Source: CAXBBB01 sp963841855
GTDB taxonomy: Bacteria > Bacteroidota > Rhodothermia > Rhodothermales > BA12
Assembly: GCA_963841855.1 (NCBI GenBank)
Contig: CAWJEJ010000003.1
Span: 868,001-932,000, forward strand
Direction of reading: 5' to 3'
DNA: 64,000 nt
The position numbers and the translations under genes were made by a program. The notes beneath the pieces were generated by a model. It saw nothing but the letters and a program-made list of their open reading frames with translations. It made no database searches and had not been told where the DNA came from. The stretch's first letter is position 1. Each line of letters starts with the position of its first letter. Positions 25,225 through 34,029 of this stretch are shown here, in pieces.

Positions 25225-27252
25225 GAACCTGTCCGGCAGCACGATCGGCGGCAGGGACTCGTCGGCGGGACGGAAGAGCGGCGCGCTGTCGGCGAAGTCG
25301 AGGGCTTTGCCGATGAGCACGATCCGGTCGTCGGGGTGCAGCCGGAACGTGCCCGCCGGACTACCGAACGTGCGTCCGTCGCGGCGGACCGCGAGAACCG
25401 TCAGGTGATGCCGGTTGCGCAGGTGGAGTTCGGCGAGCGACTTGCCCGCTACCGGTGCGTTTTCGCGCACTACGACGGCGCGCGTGTGCAGTCCGTCCTC
25501 GTCGAAGCCTTGCAGCACCATCAGGTGCGCCTCCTGGATCGAGCCGCGTAGCACCTGGTAGTCACCCGAGCGCATCGTGCGCGCATGCTCCTCGATCGCG
25601 TCCGGCGCGATCATGTAGGCGCCCAGCACGTGCGAGAACAGGCGGACGGTCGTCTCCAACTCTTCGGGAACGACGATGTCGGCTCCGGCCATGTGCATCG
25701 GTTCGACCTCGGTCAGGTAGCGCGCCCGGACGATGACCTGGAGCGCCGGGTTGTGGTGCTTGGCCTGGTGGGTGATGCGCAGGTTGGCCTGCCCGTCGTT
25801 GGTGGCGAGGACGAGCAGCTTGGCGCGCTCGATGCCCGCCGCTTCGAGCAGGTGTTCTCTACTCGCGTCGCCGATGATGACGTGCTCGTGGCCGTCGGCG
25901 CGCGCCGTCGCGGCCGGGTTGAGTTCGACGATGACGTAGGGGATGCCCGAGTCGCGCAGGACCTGCCCCAGGCGCTGACCTGCCGGGCCGTAGCCGACGA
26001 CGATCGTGTGGTTCTCGAAGGGCGGCGGCGGCGGCGGATCGGGCTCGCGTCCCCACCGGGCGAGCGGTCCGCGTGCCATCCACTTGCCCACGCGCGGCCC
26101 GCTGCTCATCAGAAACGGCGTCGCGATCATGAGCAGGACCGAGACGGCGATGAACGCCTGGGATCCCTCTTCCATTCCGGCGGGATACAGCCCCTGCGCC
26201 TCACCCGCGCGTTCGAGCACGAACGAGAACTCGCCGATCTGCGCCAGCGTCAACCCGACGGCGGCGGCGACGCGGATTGGGTATTTGAGAATCACGACGG
26301 CGCCGCCCGCCATCAGCGCCTTGATCAGCAGCACGGCCGCTCCGATGCCGATGACGAGGAGCGGGTTCTCGACGACGAACCAGATGTCGAGCAGCATCCC
26401 GACCGAGACGAAAAAGACGGCGTTGAAGACGGTCCGCAGCGGTAGGATCTCGCCCAGCGCCTGATCCGAGTAGCGGCTCTCGGACACGACGAGCCCGGCG
26501 AGGAAGGCCCCGAGCGCGACGCTCACCTCGGCCAGCGAAACCAGCCACGCAATGCCGAAGCAGAGCGCGACGACGGTCAGCAAAAACAGTTCGGGACGCC
26601 GTGTGTGCGCCACGCGTTCGAGAAGTGGCGGCACCAGCTTGCGCGCCGCCACGACGGCCAGCACCATCACCAGCAGCGCCCGCCCGAGTACGAACAGCCC
26701 ATCGATCGGCGACGAGGCGCCTCCGGCCAGGATCGGCACCATGAGCACCATCAGGATGACTGCGAAGTCTTGAAAGATCAGCGTTGCCAGGCTCAGGCTG
26801 CCCGCGGGCGTCTCGGTCTCGCCGCGCTCGGACAGCAGCGAGAGCACGATCGCCGTCGACGAGAGGCCAACCAGGAAACCGGTGAAAATCGCCGCATTCC
26901 AGGCTACGCCCAGCGCCATCAAAATGCCCGTCGTCACGGCCACCGTTCCGATCGTCTGGAAGCCGCCGCCGACAAAGATGGCCCGCTTGATTCGGTTCAG
27001 TTTCTCGATAGAGAACTCGACGCCGATCGAGAACAGCAGCAGGATCACGCCGATTTCGGCCATGCCTTCGATCAACTCCTTGTCCTCGACCAATCCGAAC
27101 GCGCTCGGTCCGATCAGCACGCCCGCGATCAGGAAGCCCGCGATGGGCACCAGCTTGACGCGCAGGCTGAGGTAGGCGATGGCGACGCTGATCACCAGTA
27201 GCACGACCATTTCGGCCAGAAAAGGTGGTGCGGCGGCGAGAAGAGGAAGCAT
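25222..27252 (-). CDS. Monovalent cation:proton antiporter, KefB/KefC-like, with RCK domains
   Basis: A 676-residue protein: a CPA2 membrane domain with about 12 segments (FSIGVEFS, VGLSSTAIVLSLL, LIFQDFAVILMV, EVSVALGAFLAGLVVSES), a cytoplasmic RCK_N domain (HTIVVGYGPAGQRLGQVL, Rossmann GxGxxG-like) and an RCK_C domain to the end. It mediates K+ or Na+/H+ exchange gated by nucleotide. Start alternatives are Met at 27252 (used) and 27288. The stop codon is the target-site duplication of the adjacent MITE, so the element landed exactly at the gene end without changing the protein. Confidence 0.88.
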   Translation of the reverse strand: MLPLLAAAPPFLAEMVVLLVISVAIAYLSLRVKLVPIAGFLIAGVLIGPSAFGLVEDKELIEGMAEIGVILLLFSIGVEFSIEKLNRIKRAIFVGGGFQTIGTVAVTTGILMALGVAWNAAIFTGFLVGLSSTAIVLSLLSERGETETPAGSLSLATLIFQDFAVILMVLMVPILAGGASSPIDGLFVLGRALLVMVLAVVAARKLVPPLLERVAHTRRPELFLLTVVALCFGIAWLVSLAEVSVALGAFLAGLVVSESRYSDQALGEILPLRTVFNAVFFVSVGMLLDIWFVVENPLLVIGIGAAVLLIKALMAGGAVVILKYPIRVAAAVGLTLAQIGEFSFVLERAGEAQGLYPAGMEEGSQAFIAVSVLLMIATPFLMSSGPRVGKWMARGPLARWGREPDPPPPPPFENHTIVVGYGPAGQRLGQVLRDSGIPYVIVELNPAATARADGHEHVIIGDASREHLLEAAGIERAKLLVLATNDGQANLRITHQAKHHNPALQVIVRARYLTEVEPMHMAGADIVVPEELETTVRLFSHVLGAYMIAPDAIEEHARTMRSGDYQVLRGSIQEAHLMVLQGFDEDGLHTRAVVVRENAPVAGKSLAELHLRNRHHLTVLAVRRDGRTFGSPAGTFRLHPDDRIVLIGKALDFADSAPLFRPADESLPPIVLPDRF

Positions 27253-27325
27253 GAAGCGGAGAGTCGGAGGTGTCTCCAAGATCGGCATCCCGATTAGCTT
27301 GGGGTGTGGGTATGCCGAAAAGAAC

Positions 27326-27357
27326 GAGGGCACGCCTCCGACTGGAAGCGTGCCCTC
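27326..27357 (-). terminator. Terminator of the T9SS-domain gene
   Basis: A perfect 10-bp stem (GAGGGCACGC and its complement) with a 12-nt loop, followed on the minus strand by GTTCTTTTCGG. It begins 25 bp beyond the frame-corrected stop at 27383, supporting that stop as the natural gene end. Confidence 0.65.
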
Positions 27358-27382
27358 TGCACGAAGTAGGTGCGACGAGCGA

Positions 27383-29465
27383 TCAGCGCAGCACGACCAC
27401 ACGCTGCGTCTGAGTCGCCGCCTCGCCCTCGATCCGCACCAGATAGATCCCTGCGCTGAGGCCTTGGGGCAGCGGGCGACTCGACGGCCTCACCCGCCTC
27501 GACATCGCCCGCGAACAGTACGCTCACCTCGCGACCGAGCGCGTCGTAGAGCGCCACGCGGACGAACTGGCTCGTCGCCATCGACACGCGCACCGTCGAC
27601 GCATCCGTCGCTGGGTTGGGCGCTACGCGGAGCGAGACTCCTCCACGTCCAGCGACTGTCAGTTCGACGACGCTGCTGTGCTCGAACGCGCCATCCAAGT
27701 CGATCTGTCGCAAGCGAAACCGGTGCGTGCCCGCTGCGAGCGCTTGGGTGCGGAAGGTGTACGACTGCGCTTCGAGCGTCGTACCTGCGCCGCCGACCCA
27801 TCCGGCGTCGGTCCATCCGGCGCCAGTTCCAGCGTCGTGCTCGACCGAGAAGCCGCTGTTGTTGGTCTCGCTGGCCGTCGTCCAGTTCAGACGCGCCGAC
27901 GATCCGTCGAGTGCGCCTTCGAAGCTCGTCAGCTCGACCGGCAGCGACGCGCCCGAGAAGGTGAAGACGAAGGCGTCCTGATCGGTCGAGCCTGCATTGC
28001 CGTTGAACCGAGTGATGCTCTGGAGCTGCGTGCCGCTCTGATCGTAGAGGCGGATCGCGCTCTGAGTGAGCGCGCCGGTGCGCCCGGCAACGACGGCTTT
28101 CCCTCCCCCCATGCCGATGCCCATCGTGCGATCGTCGTCCGTGTCGTTGGCGATGGAATAGGCGTTGGCGACTGCGCCGCTGATCTTGTCGGCGAAGAAC
28201 ACCAGGGCGTCTAGTCCGGTCGCGTCGCTCGTGTGCGTCAGCACTCCATTGGCGACGGCGGTACCGTTGTATGCGTTCTGCATCGTTACGGTAGCTCCGT
28301 TGAAATCGCCCCCGATTCCGAGCAGGGTTCCGTCGGTGCTCAGTTCCCACACCCGCGACCCGCCAAGCGAGGCGAGCGTCCACGAGGGGCCCTGGAAGGG
28401 TTCGCCCGTGGATGCGTTGAACGACAGAACGACGCCGCTGTCGCCCGGATTCGGACCGGTGAGCGAGCTCGAAAACGCGGGATTGTCGTCGTGCTCGATG
28501 GTGACGGCTCCGTTGACGTAGCCTCCCAGGTAGAGGATGCCGTTGCCGTCGTACGTGACCGCGTATCCGATGTCGGCTCCGGCACCTCCGACGCGGCTGA
28601 TCCACTGAACGGCTCCGATCTGGCTGATGTATCCTACGAACATATCGCCGCCGCCCGCACTCACCAGGGGCGAACCGGTCGAGCCGGGAACGGTGAGGCT
28701 GCCCGTAAACCAGCCCGCGAAAAACGCATTGCCGACGGCGTCTACATCAACGGACTCGACGGACACCATGCCGGTCGACGACAGAAAACTCTGCAAAGAT
28801 CCGCCTGCAGTGTTTGCAGTCGCCGTGCCGGTGGCCACGTCGTAGGAGGCCAGAAACCCTCCGGTCGAGGCTCCGGGAACGGGGGCTCGTCCTCCTACCC
28901 AAGCCTGTCCGTTAGCCGAGACCGCTATGTCGTAGAGCCGCGTGTCGCCGCCGAATATGTTTTCGACGCGCGTAACGTAGCGCACCTCGTTGGCCGGGTT
29001 GTAGCTGATCAGGTATCCGTCCTGCCCCGTCGTGTTGGCGATGGTCCCCGACGTATTGTTGGCCCCGAAAAAGGTCTGGCTCGGCGTGTCGATCCAGCCG
29101 ACGGTGTACAGGTTGCCCGAAGCGTCGAACGCCACACCCTCGCCGGACCCGGTCGCGTTGAAGCTGCTTCCACCTCCCATCTGGAAGTCATCCGAAGCAT
29201 CGTAGCGAGCGAAAAACGGCCCTATGCGATCCGTAGTGGCGAAGGCGGGCCTCGCAGTCACTGCGTCGCGACGCAAATCGCCGAGGTAGGTGCCTGCCAG
29301 GCCGATTGAAGCGTCGAGCGGGGAGAGTGCGGCGTCTTGCGCGTAGGCGAAGCCCGCGGTCAGGGAGCCAGAAGGGTCTTGGACGGGGACGTAGAAGCCC
29401 GTGGTCTGGGCGTGGGCGAAGGGCGTGCACAAGAGGCACGCGAGGGCAAGTATCAGTCGAGGCAT
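27383..29465 (-). CDS. Secreted SBBP-type repeat protein with T9SS C-terminal domain, one frameshift
   Basis: About 690 residues: signal peptide MPRLILALACLLCTPFAHAQ, then repeated GNLYTVGWID, AWVGGRAPVPG, AFFAGWFTGS and LYLGGYVNG units (beta-propeller/SBBP-like), a fibronectin-like segment (LPVELTSFEGALDGSSARLNWTTASETNNSGFSVE), and the type IX sorting domain (LRVAPNPATDASTVRVSMA, then YDALGREVSVLF). The frame breaks near 27479-27484. In the next frame the domain continues RPLPQGLSAGIYLVRIEGEA and ends VVVLR at a TGA, 27383-27385. As written, the unrepaired frame runs on into unrelated residues. Confidence 0.8.
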
Positions 29466-29609
29466 GGCCGCGGCTGGAAAGTGGTGGAGAGAGAAATCGT
29501 CGGCCCGATCTATTTGAGATCCAACCGCTCTCCACACTACCGATCCTACCGCTCGGCCACATGGGCCACCCGATCACTTTGCATTAGAACCTCCGACTAC
29601 TCCGCGCGC

Positions 29610-30471
29610 TCAGACGCGTCCCTCGAGCGCCCGCAGCGCTTCGATGCGTTTCTCAGTCGGCGGATGGGTGCGGAAGAGACCGCCGAATGCTGCGCGTGCG
29701 CCGCCGCCACGCAATGGGTTGACGATGCGCAGGTGCGCCGTCGACGGCGTGGCGACGGTCTGCGGAATCCGTTCGGCTCCCCTCTCGAGCTTTTGGAGCG
29801 CGCTGATCAGGCCACCGGGCGAGCCGGTCAACTCGGCAGCGGCGCGGTCGGCCTCGAACTCGCGCGCTCGCGAAATGCCGGTCTGGATCAGGACCGCAGC
29901 CAGCGGGGCGACGAGCATCGCCACCAGCATACCCAACGCACCGCCGTCGTTGTCGTCTCGGCTTCCTCCGCCCAGAATCATGCCCCAGCGCGCAATGCTC
30001 GCCAGTGTCATGATGGCTCCGGCCAGCGTCGCGACGATGGCCATGGTGAGCGTGTCGCGGTGCTTGACGTGGCCCAGTTCGTGGGCGATGACGGCTTCGA
30101 CTCTCTCGCTCGTCCAGCATATCCAGCAGGCCCTGATTGACGGCGACGACGGCGCGCTCGGGGTTGCGCCCGGTCGCGAACGCGTTGGGCTGCGGGTCGG
30201 GGACGACGTAGAGGGCAGGCGTCGGGATCCCGGCCTTCTGGGACAAGCGCTCCAGCATCGCTTCGAGCCCAGGAGCCGAACCCTGAGCGACGGGAACGGC
30301 GCCGGTCATTTTGACCACCATTGTGTCCGAAAACCAGTAGCTGCCCAGGTTCATCGCCACGGCCAGGCCAAACGCGATCACGATGCCGGTCTGCCCGCCG
30401 ATCAGTCCGCCGACCCAGACGAAGAGCGCCGTCAGGGCGACGAGGAGAAAACCTACGCGGAGGGTGTTCAT
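29610..30471 (-). pseudogene. htpX: HtpX-like membrane zinc metalloprotease, frameshifted
   Basis: The N-terminal frame from 30471 gives MNTLRVGFLLVALTALFVWVGG, then PALYVVPDPQPNAFATGRNPERAVVAVNQGLLDMLDERE. Another frame then gives VEAVIAHELGHVKHRDTLTM (HExxH zinc motif), the two membrane segments, EFEADRAAAELTG (third ligand Glu) and a normal C-terminus. The break is in the ctctctc tract at 30101-30107: one extra base on the plus strand, or two missing. With that repaired the gene is a complete HtpX, an inner-membrane quality-control protease. Confidence 0.85.
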
Positions 30472-30625
30472 GACGTTGGAGATCAGAAAGAGGGCGAGTC
30501 GAACGAGGAGGCGATGGCTGTGTGCCCGCTCCCCAACTCGAAGCTCACCGGACCGCTTGCGGCTGCGCTGCATCTTCGCCTGGTTGCGTCCGTAATCCAG
30601 AACGACCACCAAACCCACTTCGCGC

Positions 30626-30988
30626 ATGCTTCCGTCAGAAACGCTCGCCAAACTCGGCCGCGACTTACGCTTGATCGGCACCTTCCACGTCGTCTTCGGT
30701 GCTGTGCAGTGCCTGTCGCTCGTCGGCGCCCTCGTCGGTGTTCCGTACATCCTGTTCGGCCTACGCAGTCGTGATTCGGGGTTGGAGTTCGCGCGGTACG
30801 CCGAGTTAGCCGACGAACTGACGCTCGCCGACGCCCACCGACACTTGGCCGACGGGATGAAGATGCTCAAGTTCGCTTGCCTCGCTACCATCGTACTGCT
30901 CGCGATCAGCTTCGTCGTCTCCGTGTTCGTGATCGCGTCGATACTGACGCACCCTCTCTTGCGAGCCGCGATGAGCAGCGGTGGTTGA
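30626..30988 (+). CDS. Small membrane protein, DUF5362-like
   Basis: A 120-residue protein with two hydrophobic hairpin regions: FHVVFGAVQCLSLVGALVGVPYILFGL near the N-terminus and ACLATIVLLAISFVVSVFVIASIL near the C-terminus, joined by a charged helical segment. Order and spacing resemble DUF5362 proteins. It is divergent from htpX with 154 bp between and convergent with the acylphosphatase gene. Function is unknown. Confidence 0.6.
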   Translation: MLPSETLAKLGRDLRLIGTFHVVFGAVQCLSLVGALVGVPYILFGLRSRDSGLEFARYAELADELTLADAHRHLADGMKMLKFACLATIVLLAISFVVSVFVIASILTHPLLRAAMSSGG

Positions 30989-30997
30989 GGAGCGACG

Positions 30998-31279
30998 CTA
31001 TCGCCGGATTTCGAAGCCGCTGTGTCGCTCTTCGGGCGCGGTCCACGTTTCGTCGATGCGGTCGACTTTGGCCAGTCGGGGGCCGACGTGCAGGCTGTCG
31101 AGCAGGCGTTCCAATGCGTCGTGCGGCCCCTCGGCAACGAGGCGGACCGTCCCGTCGTCTTCGTTGCGCACCCAGCCGATCAGCTTCAACGTTGCCGCCT
31201 CCTCGCGGGCGTAGGCGCGGTAGCCGACGCCCTGCACTTTGCCCCTGACGATGGCTTCGACGCGCTTCTTACCGCTCAC
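30998..31279 (-). CDS. Acylphosphatase
   Basis: A 93-residue protein with both active-site signatures: VRGKVQGVGYRAYAREEA, holding the phosphate-binding Arg, and GWVRNEDDGTVRLVAEG, holding the catalytic Asn. The GTG start at 31279 overlaps the TGA of the phenylalanine hydroxylase gene by 4 bp (GTGA), so the two are translationally coupled. It hydrolyses acyl phosphates in the cytoplasm. Confidence 0.92.
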   Translation of the reverse strand: MSGKKRVEAIVRGKVQGVGYRAYAREEAATLKLIGWVRNEDDGTVRLVAEGPHDALERLLDSLHVGPRLAKVDRIDETWTAPEERHSGFEIRR

Positions 31280-32106
31280 AGTAGGCCCTCGCCCTTGGCC
31301 CAGTCGGTGAACTCCGATACCAGTTGCTCGAACGACTCGAGCACGAACAGGCGCGGTTGCAGGTGCCACACGTCGTAGTCTTGGGCAGCGACGGCAGCCG
31401 GACTGAACGGTATTTTTTCGACCTTGTCCGACAGCGCGTTTTCGACTTCGCCCTTGCTCGACAGGATGCCTGCGCCGAAGATGCGCAGCCCATCGGCCTC
31501 TTGGATCAGCCCGAACTCGACCGAGAACCAGTGCATTCGCTCCATCTCGATGCGCTGCTTACCCGTCGCCTTGAGCGCGGCGCCGCCGAAGAGTTGGTAG
31601 AAGTCGGCGAAGTCGGGCTCGGTCAGCATCGGCATATGGCCGAAGATGTCGTGGAAGAGGTCGGGCGCGGGCGTGTAGTCGAGCTCCTCACGGCCGCGGA
31701 TGTAGTCGGTCGACGGAAAGATGCGCTCGCTCAGCAGCGTAAAGAAGTCGCGCTCGTGCAGCAGGCCGGGCACGCGAGCGACTGTCCAGTCTGTCGCCTT
31801 GTTCAGCCGCGCTGATAGCTTGCTCAGCGCGGGAATGCGTTCGCCGCCCATCGTGATCGACTGAGCGCCGCGCAGGTACGCCGTGCACGCGCGGCCCGGC
31901 AGGTATTCCATCTGCCGGCCGTACAGGATGCGCCACGTCTTCTGATCAATGTCCGAGTAGCCCGGGTAGAGAATCGCGTCGCCGATGGGCGCGTCGCCTT
32001 CGAGCGTTTGCGGCACGCAGCGCGGGTCGAGGTCCTCGGCGCCTGCTTTCTCGTAGGCGGTCAGGAGGTCTTCGGAGGCTGTCGTCGTGTCGGGAGCGGT
32101 AGTCAT
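31276..32106 (-). CDS. phhA: Phenylalanine 4-hydroxylase
   Basis: A 276-residue bacterial-length enzyme. The iron site is visible as PDLFHDIFGHMPML (two His ligands) and the Glu in MHWFSVEFGLIQEADG. No N-terminal ACT domain is present, as in other bacterial enzymes. It converts phenylalanine to tyrosine using a pterin and O2. The pterin link to nearby folP is suggestive only. The ATG at 32106 is chosen because the upstream extension is Arg/Ser/Pro-rich. It is coupled to the acylphosphatase gene. Confidence 0.93.
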   Translation of the reverse strand: MTTAPDTTTASEDLLTAYEKAGAEDLDPRCVPQTLEGDAPIGDAILYPGYSDIDQKTWRILYGRQMEYLPGRACTAYLRGAQSITMGGERIPALSKLSARLNKATDWTVARVPGLLHERDFFTLLSERIFPSTDYIRGREELDYTPAPDLFHDIFGHMPMLTEPDFADFYQLFGGAALKATGKQRIEMERMHWFSVEFGLIQEADGLRIFGAGILSSKGEVENALSDKVEKIPFSPAAVAAQDYDVWHLQPRLFVLESFEQLVSEFTDWAKGEGLL

Positions 32107-32253
32107 CGGAGTGGAAGAAGTCGATAGGAGGAGCGCCGGGGTGCTCTGCAATCGGCGTTGCAAAGCGCTTCCAGGCGTACGTCTGGGCAATCCGCCGGGG
32201 TCCAATCCCTCGGCCCTCATCCGGCGAGAGGACGCGTGGCGAACGCTCCTAAA

Positions 32254-32391
32254 TCAAAACCGGGGGATCAGGACGAACACGACGACGAGGATCGCTAGTA
32301 CGGCGAGAATGCCGAACCAGATCAGCGAGCCGAAGCTGCGACCGTGTTTGGAATCGGGGTGCGGATCTTCGGGTTGAAACGAGGTCGCCAT
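32254..32391 (-). CDS. Small single-span membrane protein
   Basis: A 45-residue peptide: a charged N-terminus (MATSFQPEDPHPDSKHG) and a C-terminal hydrophobic helix (SLIWFGILAVLAILVVVFVLIPRF). The helix is uninterrupted and the ATG is clear, so translation is plausible. No family recognised. Confidence 0.5.
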   Translation of the reverse strand: MATSFQPEDPHPDSKHGRSFGSLIWFGILAVLAILVVVFVLIPRF

Positions 32392-32486
32392 GGCGTAGGT
32401 TGAGGTGAGTGAACGCGTGCTACGCTCCGGCGCTCGCCGCGCACCGCTCGCCACGTAACCGCATCGCAAACCTTAGCCGCCTCGAC

Positions 32487-32765
32487 ATGACTCTGGCTCG
32501 CATCATCGGCACTGTCTGGGCCACACGCAAAGACGACGGACTGGTCGGGCGGACGCTGCTGCTCGCCGAAGAAATCGACCTGGACGGAAAGGGGACAGGT
32601 AGTTCGGTCGTCGCTGTCGACGCGGTCGGGGCCGGAGTGGGCGAGACCGTTCTGGTCGTTCAAGGGTCGAGCGCTAGACTGACGCCCGAAACCGAAGGCA
32701 AAGCCGTCGATGCTGTCGTGGTCGCCATCGTCGACAACTTAGAAGTGGTGGAGGTGGAGGCGTGA
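32487..32765 (+). CDS. EutN/CcmL-family microcompartment vertex protein 1
   Basis: A 92-residue protein with the full EutN/CcmL pattern: ARIIGTVWATRKDDGLVGRTLLLAEEIDLDG, then VVAVDAVGAGVGETVLVVQGSSAR, and a closing VDAVVVAIVDNLEVVEVEA. These proteins form pentamers that cap the vertices of bacterial microcompartment shells. Its TGA overlaps the GTG of a second such gene by 4 bp. No BMC-domain hexamer or encapsulated enzyme is encoded in the window, so a shell role is not shown. Confidence 0.88.
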   Translation: MTLARIIGTVWATRKDDGLVGRTLLLAEEIDLDGKGTGSSVVAVDAVGAGVGETVLVVQGSSARLTPETEGKAVDAVVVAIVDNLEVVEVEA

Positions 32766-33031
32766 TCGCCGGGCTGGTCATCGGAAGCGTCTGGGCGACG
32801 CGCAAACACGCCGATCTGAGCGGCCAGCGCCTGCTGCTCGTGCGCAAGCTGGACGAGCACAAACAGCCGTCGGGGAACGCGTTCGCCGCCCTCGACACGT
32901 GCGACGCCGGTCCGGGCGATTACGTCTTAGTCGCCACGTCTGCCGAAGCCGCCGTTCCCTTTCGCCCGCGCATCGTGCCGACCGATGCGACGGTCGTCGG
33001 CGTGGTCGAAGCGCTGGATCTGGTGGACTGA
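32762..33031 (+). CDS. EutN/CcmL-family microcompartment vertex protein 2
   Basis: An 89-residue protein that starts with GTG inside the stop of the preceding paralogue (GTGA). It keeps AGLVIGSVWATRKHADLSGQRLLLVRKLDE and the closing VVGVVEALDLVD. In the middle the canonical VDxxGAGxGExVLVxxGSxAR has become LDTCDAGPGDYVLVATSAEA, so it is the more diverged copy. A hetero-pentamer or two vertex types are possible. Confidence 0.83.
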   Translation: MIAGLVIGSVWATRKHADLSGQRLLLVRKLDEHKQPSGNAFAALDTCDAGPGDYVLVATSAEAAVPFRPRIVPTDATVVGVVEALDLVD

Positions 33032-33040
33032 GGATGCCTC

Positions 33041-33066
33041 TCGCCGTAGCATGCCACGACGCTACA
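33041..33066. repeat. GGCATGC-core repeat, inverted degenerate copy
   Basis: The reverse complement contains GTAGCGTCGTGGCATGCTAC, matching the repeat at 8438-8460 (GTAGCGCCGTGGCATGCCAC) at all but two positions. It lies in the 47-bp gap before folP. Confidence 0.55.
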
Positions 33067-33078
33067 CGGGTTTGAACT

Positions 33079-33990
33079 ATGACTGCTTCCGACCCTTTCG
33101 TTCTTCGGCTGCGCGACCGCGCGCTCGACTGCCGGGCTAGCGCGCTGCAACCGATCGGGGCGCACGTGATGGGCATCCTCAACGTCACGCCCGACTCGTT
33201 CGCCGACGGCGGGCGCTACGACACCGTCGATGCCGCCGTCCGCCAAGCCCATGCGATGCTCAGCGAAGGCGCGGCGATGCTCGACGTCGGCGGCGAGAGC
33301 ACGCGTCCGCGGGGCGTGACCTATGGAGCCGGAGCCAGCGCTGTCGCCGAGGAGGAGGAGCTGGCGCGGATCCTGCCGGTCATTGAGGCCATACGTGCGC
33401 GCTTTCCCGATGCGCTGCTTTCGATCGACACCTACAAACCGCGCGTAGCCAGAGAGGCGCTGGACCGAGGCGTCCACTTAGTCAACGACGTGACGGGTTT
33501 GCGCTTTTCGTCCGAGTCTGCCGAGCACGCCGCGCGCGTCGGCGCTGCCGTCTGCGTGATGCACGCGCTGGGACGACCGGGCGACATGCCGCACGAGCAC
33601 GCCTACGCCGATGTCGTCGGCGATGTGGCTGGCTCGCTGGCTCGGTCGGTGCGTACGGCGCGTGGTGCCAACGTGGCGAGCGTTCTAGTCGATCCGGGCT
33701 TCGGCTTCGGCAAGACGGCGGCCGAGAATCTGCGGCTGGTCGCCCACGCGGACCGCATCGCGAGCGCCACGGGCTGTCCCGTTCTGGTCGGTGCGTCGCG
33801 CAAGAGCACGATCGGCCACGTGCTGCGTCCGGGCAACGCGCCGCCTGCGTCGGAGCGGCTGTTCGGGTCGGTCGGCGTAGCGGTCGCGGCCGCCCGGTGG
33901 GGAGCCTGCATCGTGCGCGTACACGACGTGCGGGCGACGGTCGAGGCGCTGCGAATCTTCGCTGCCGTCGCGTGCGAGCGCGCGAGCTAG
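33079..33990 (+). CDS. folP: Dihydropteroate synthase
   Basis: A 303-residue TIM-barrel enzyme. Key motifs: VMGILNVTPDSFADGG (pterin and metal loop), MLDVGGESTRPRG, LLSIDTYKPRVAREAL, HLVNDVTGLR, VLVDPGFGFGKTAAENL and VLVGASRKSTIG. It joins p-aminobenzoate to the pterin pyrophosphate in folate synthesis. It precedes cdaA by 39 bp, a common order in which the two may share a transcript. Confidence 0.95.
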   Translation: MTASDPFVLRLRDRALDCRASALQPIGAHVMGILNVTPDSFADGGRYDTVDAAVRQAHAMLSEGAAMLDVGGESTRPRGVTYGAGASAVAEEEELARILPVIEAIRARFPDALLSIDTYKPRVAREALDRGVHLVNDVTGLRFSSESAEHAARVGAAVCVMHALGRPGDMPHEHAYADVVGDVAGSLARSVRTARGANVASVLVDPGFGFGKTAAENLRLVAHADRIASATGCPVLVGASRKSTIGHVLRPGNAPPASERLFGSVGVAVAAARWGACIVRVHDVRATVEALRIFAAVACERAS

Positions 33991-34029
33991 CCGCGTCGGT
34001 ATCTTGAGCTTCTCACTCTCCGCCCGCCC

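Noticed and set aside
29653..31137. A 494-codon minus-strand frame overlapping htpX and its neighbours
   Set aside because: Only its middle part (MNTLRVGFLL to LDERE) is real htpX; the rest is out-of-frame sequence opposite the DUF5362-like and acylphosphatase genes.
33079..33990. Functional link between folP and phenylalanine hydroxylase through pterins
   Set aside because: The genes are on opposite strands with the EutN pair between them; proximity alone does not support a pathway link.
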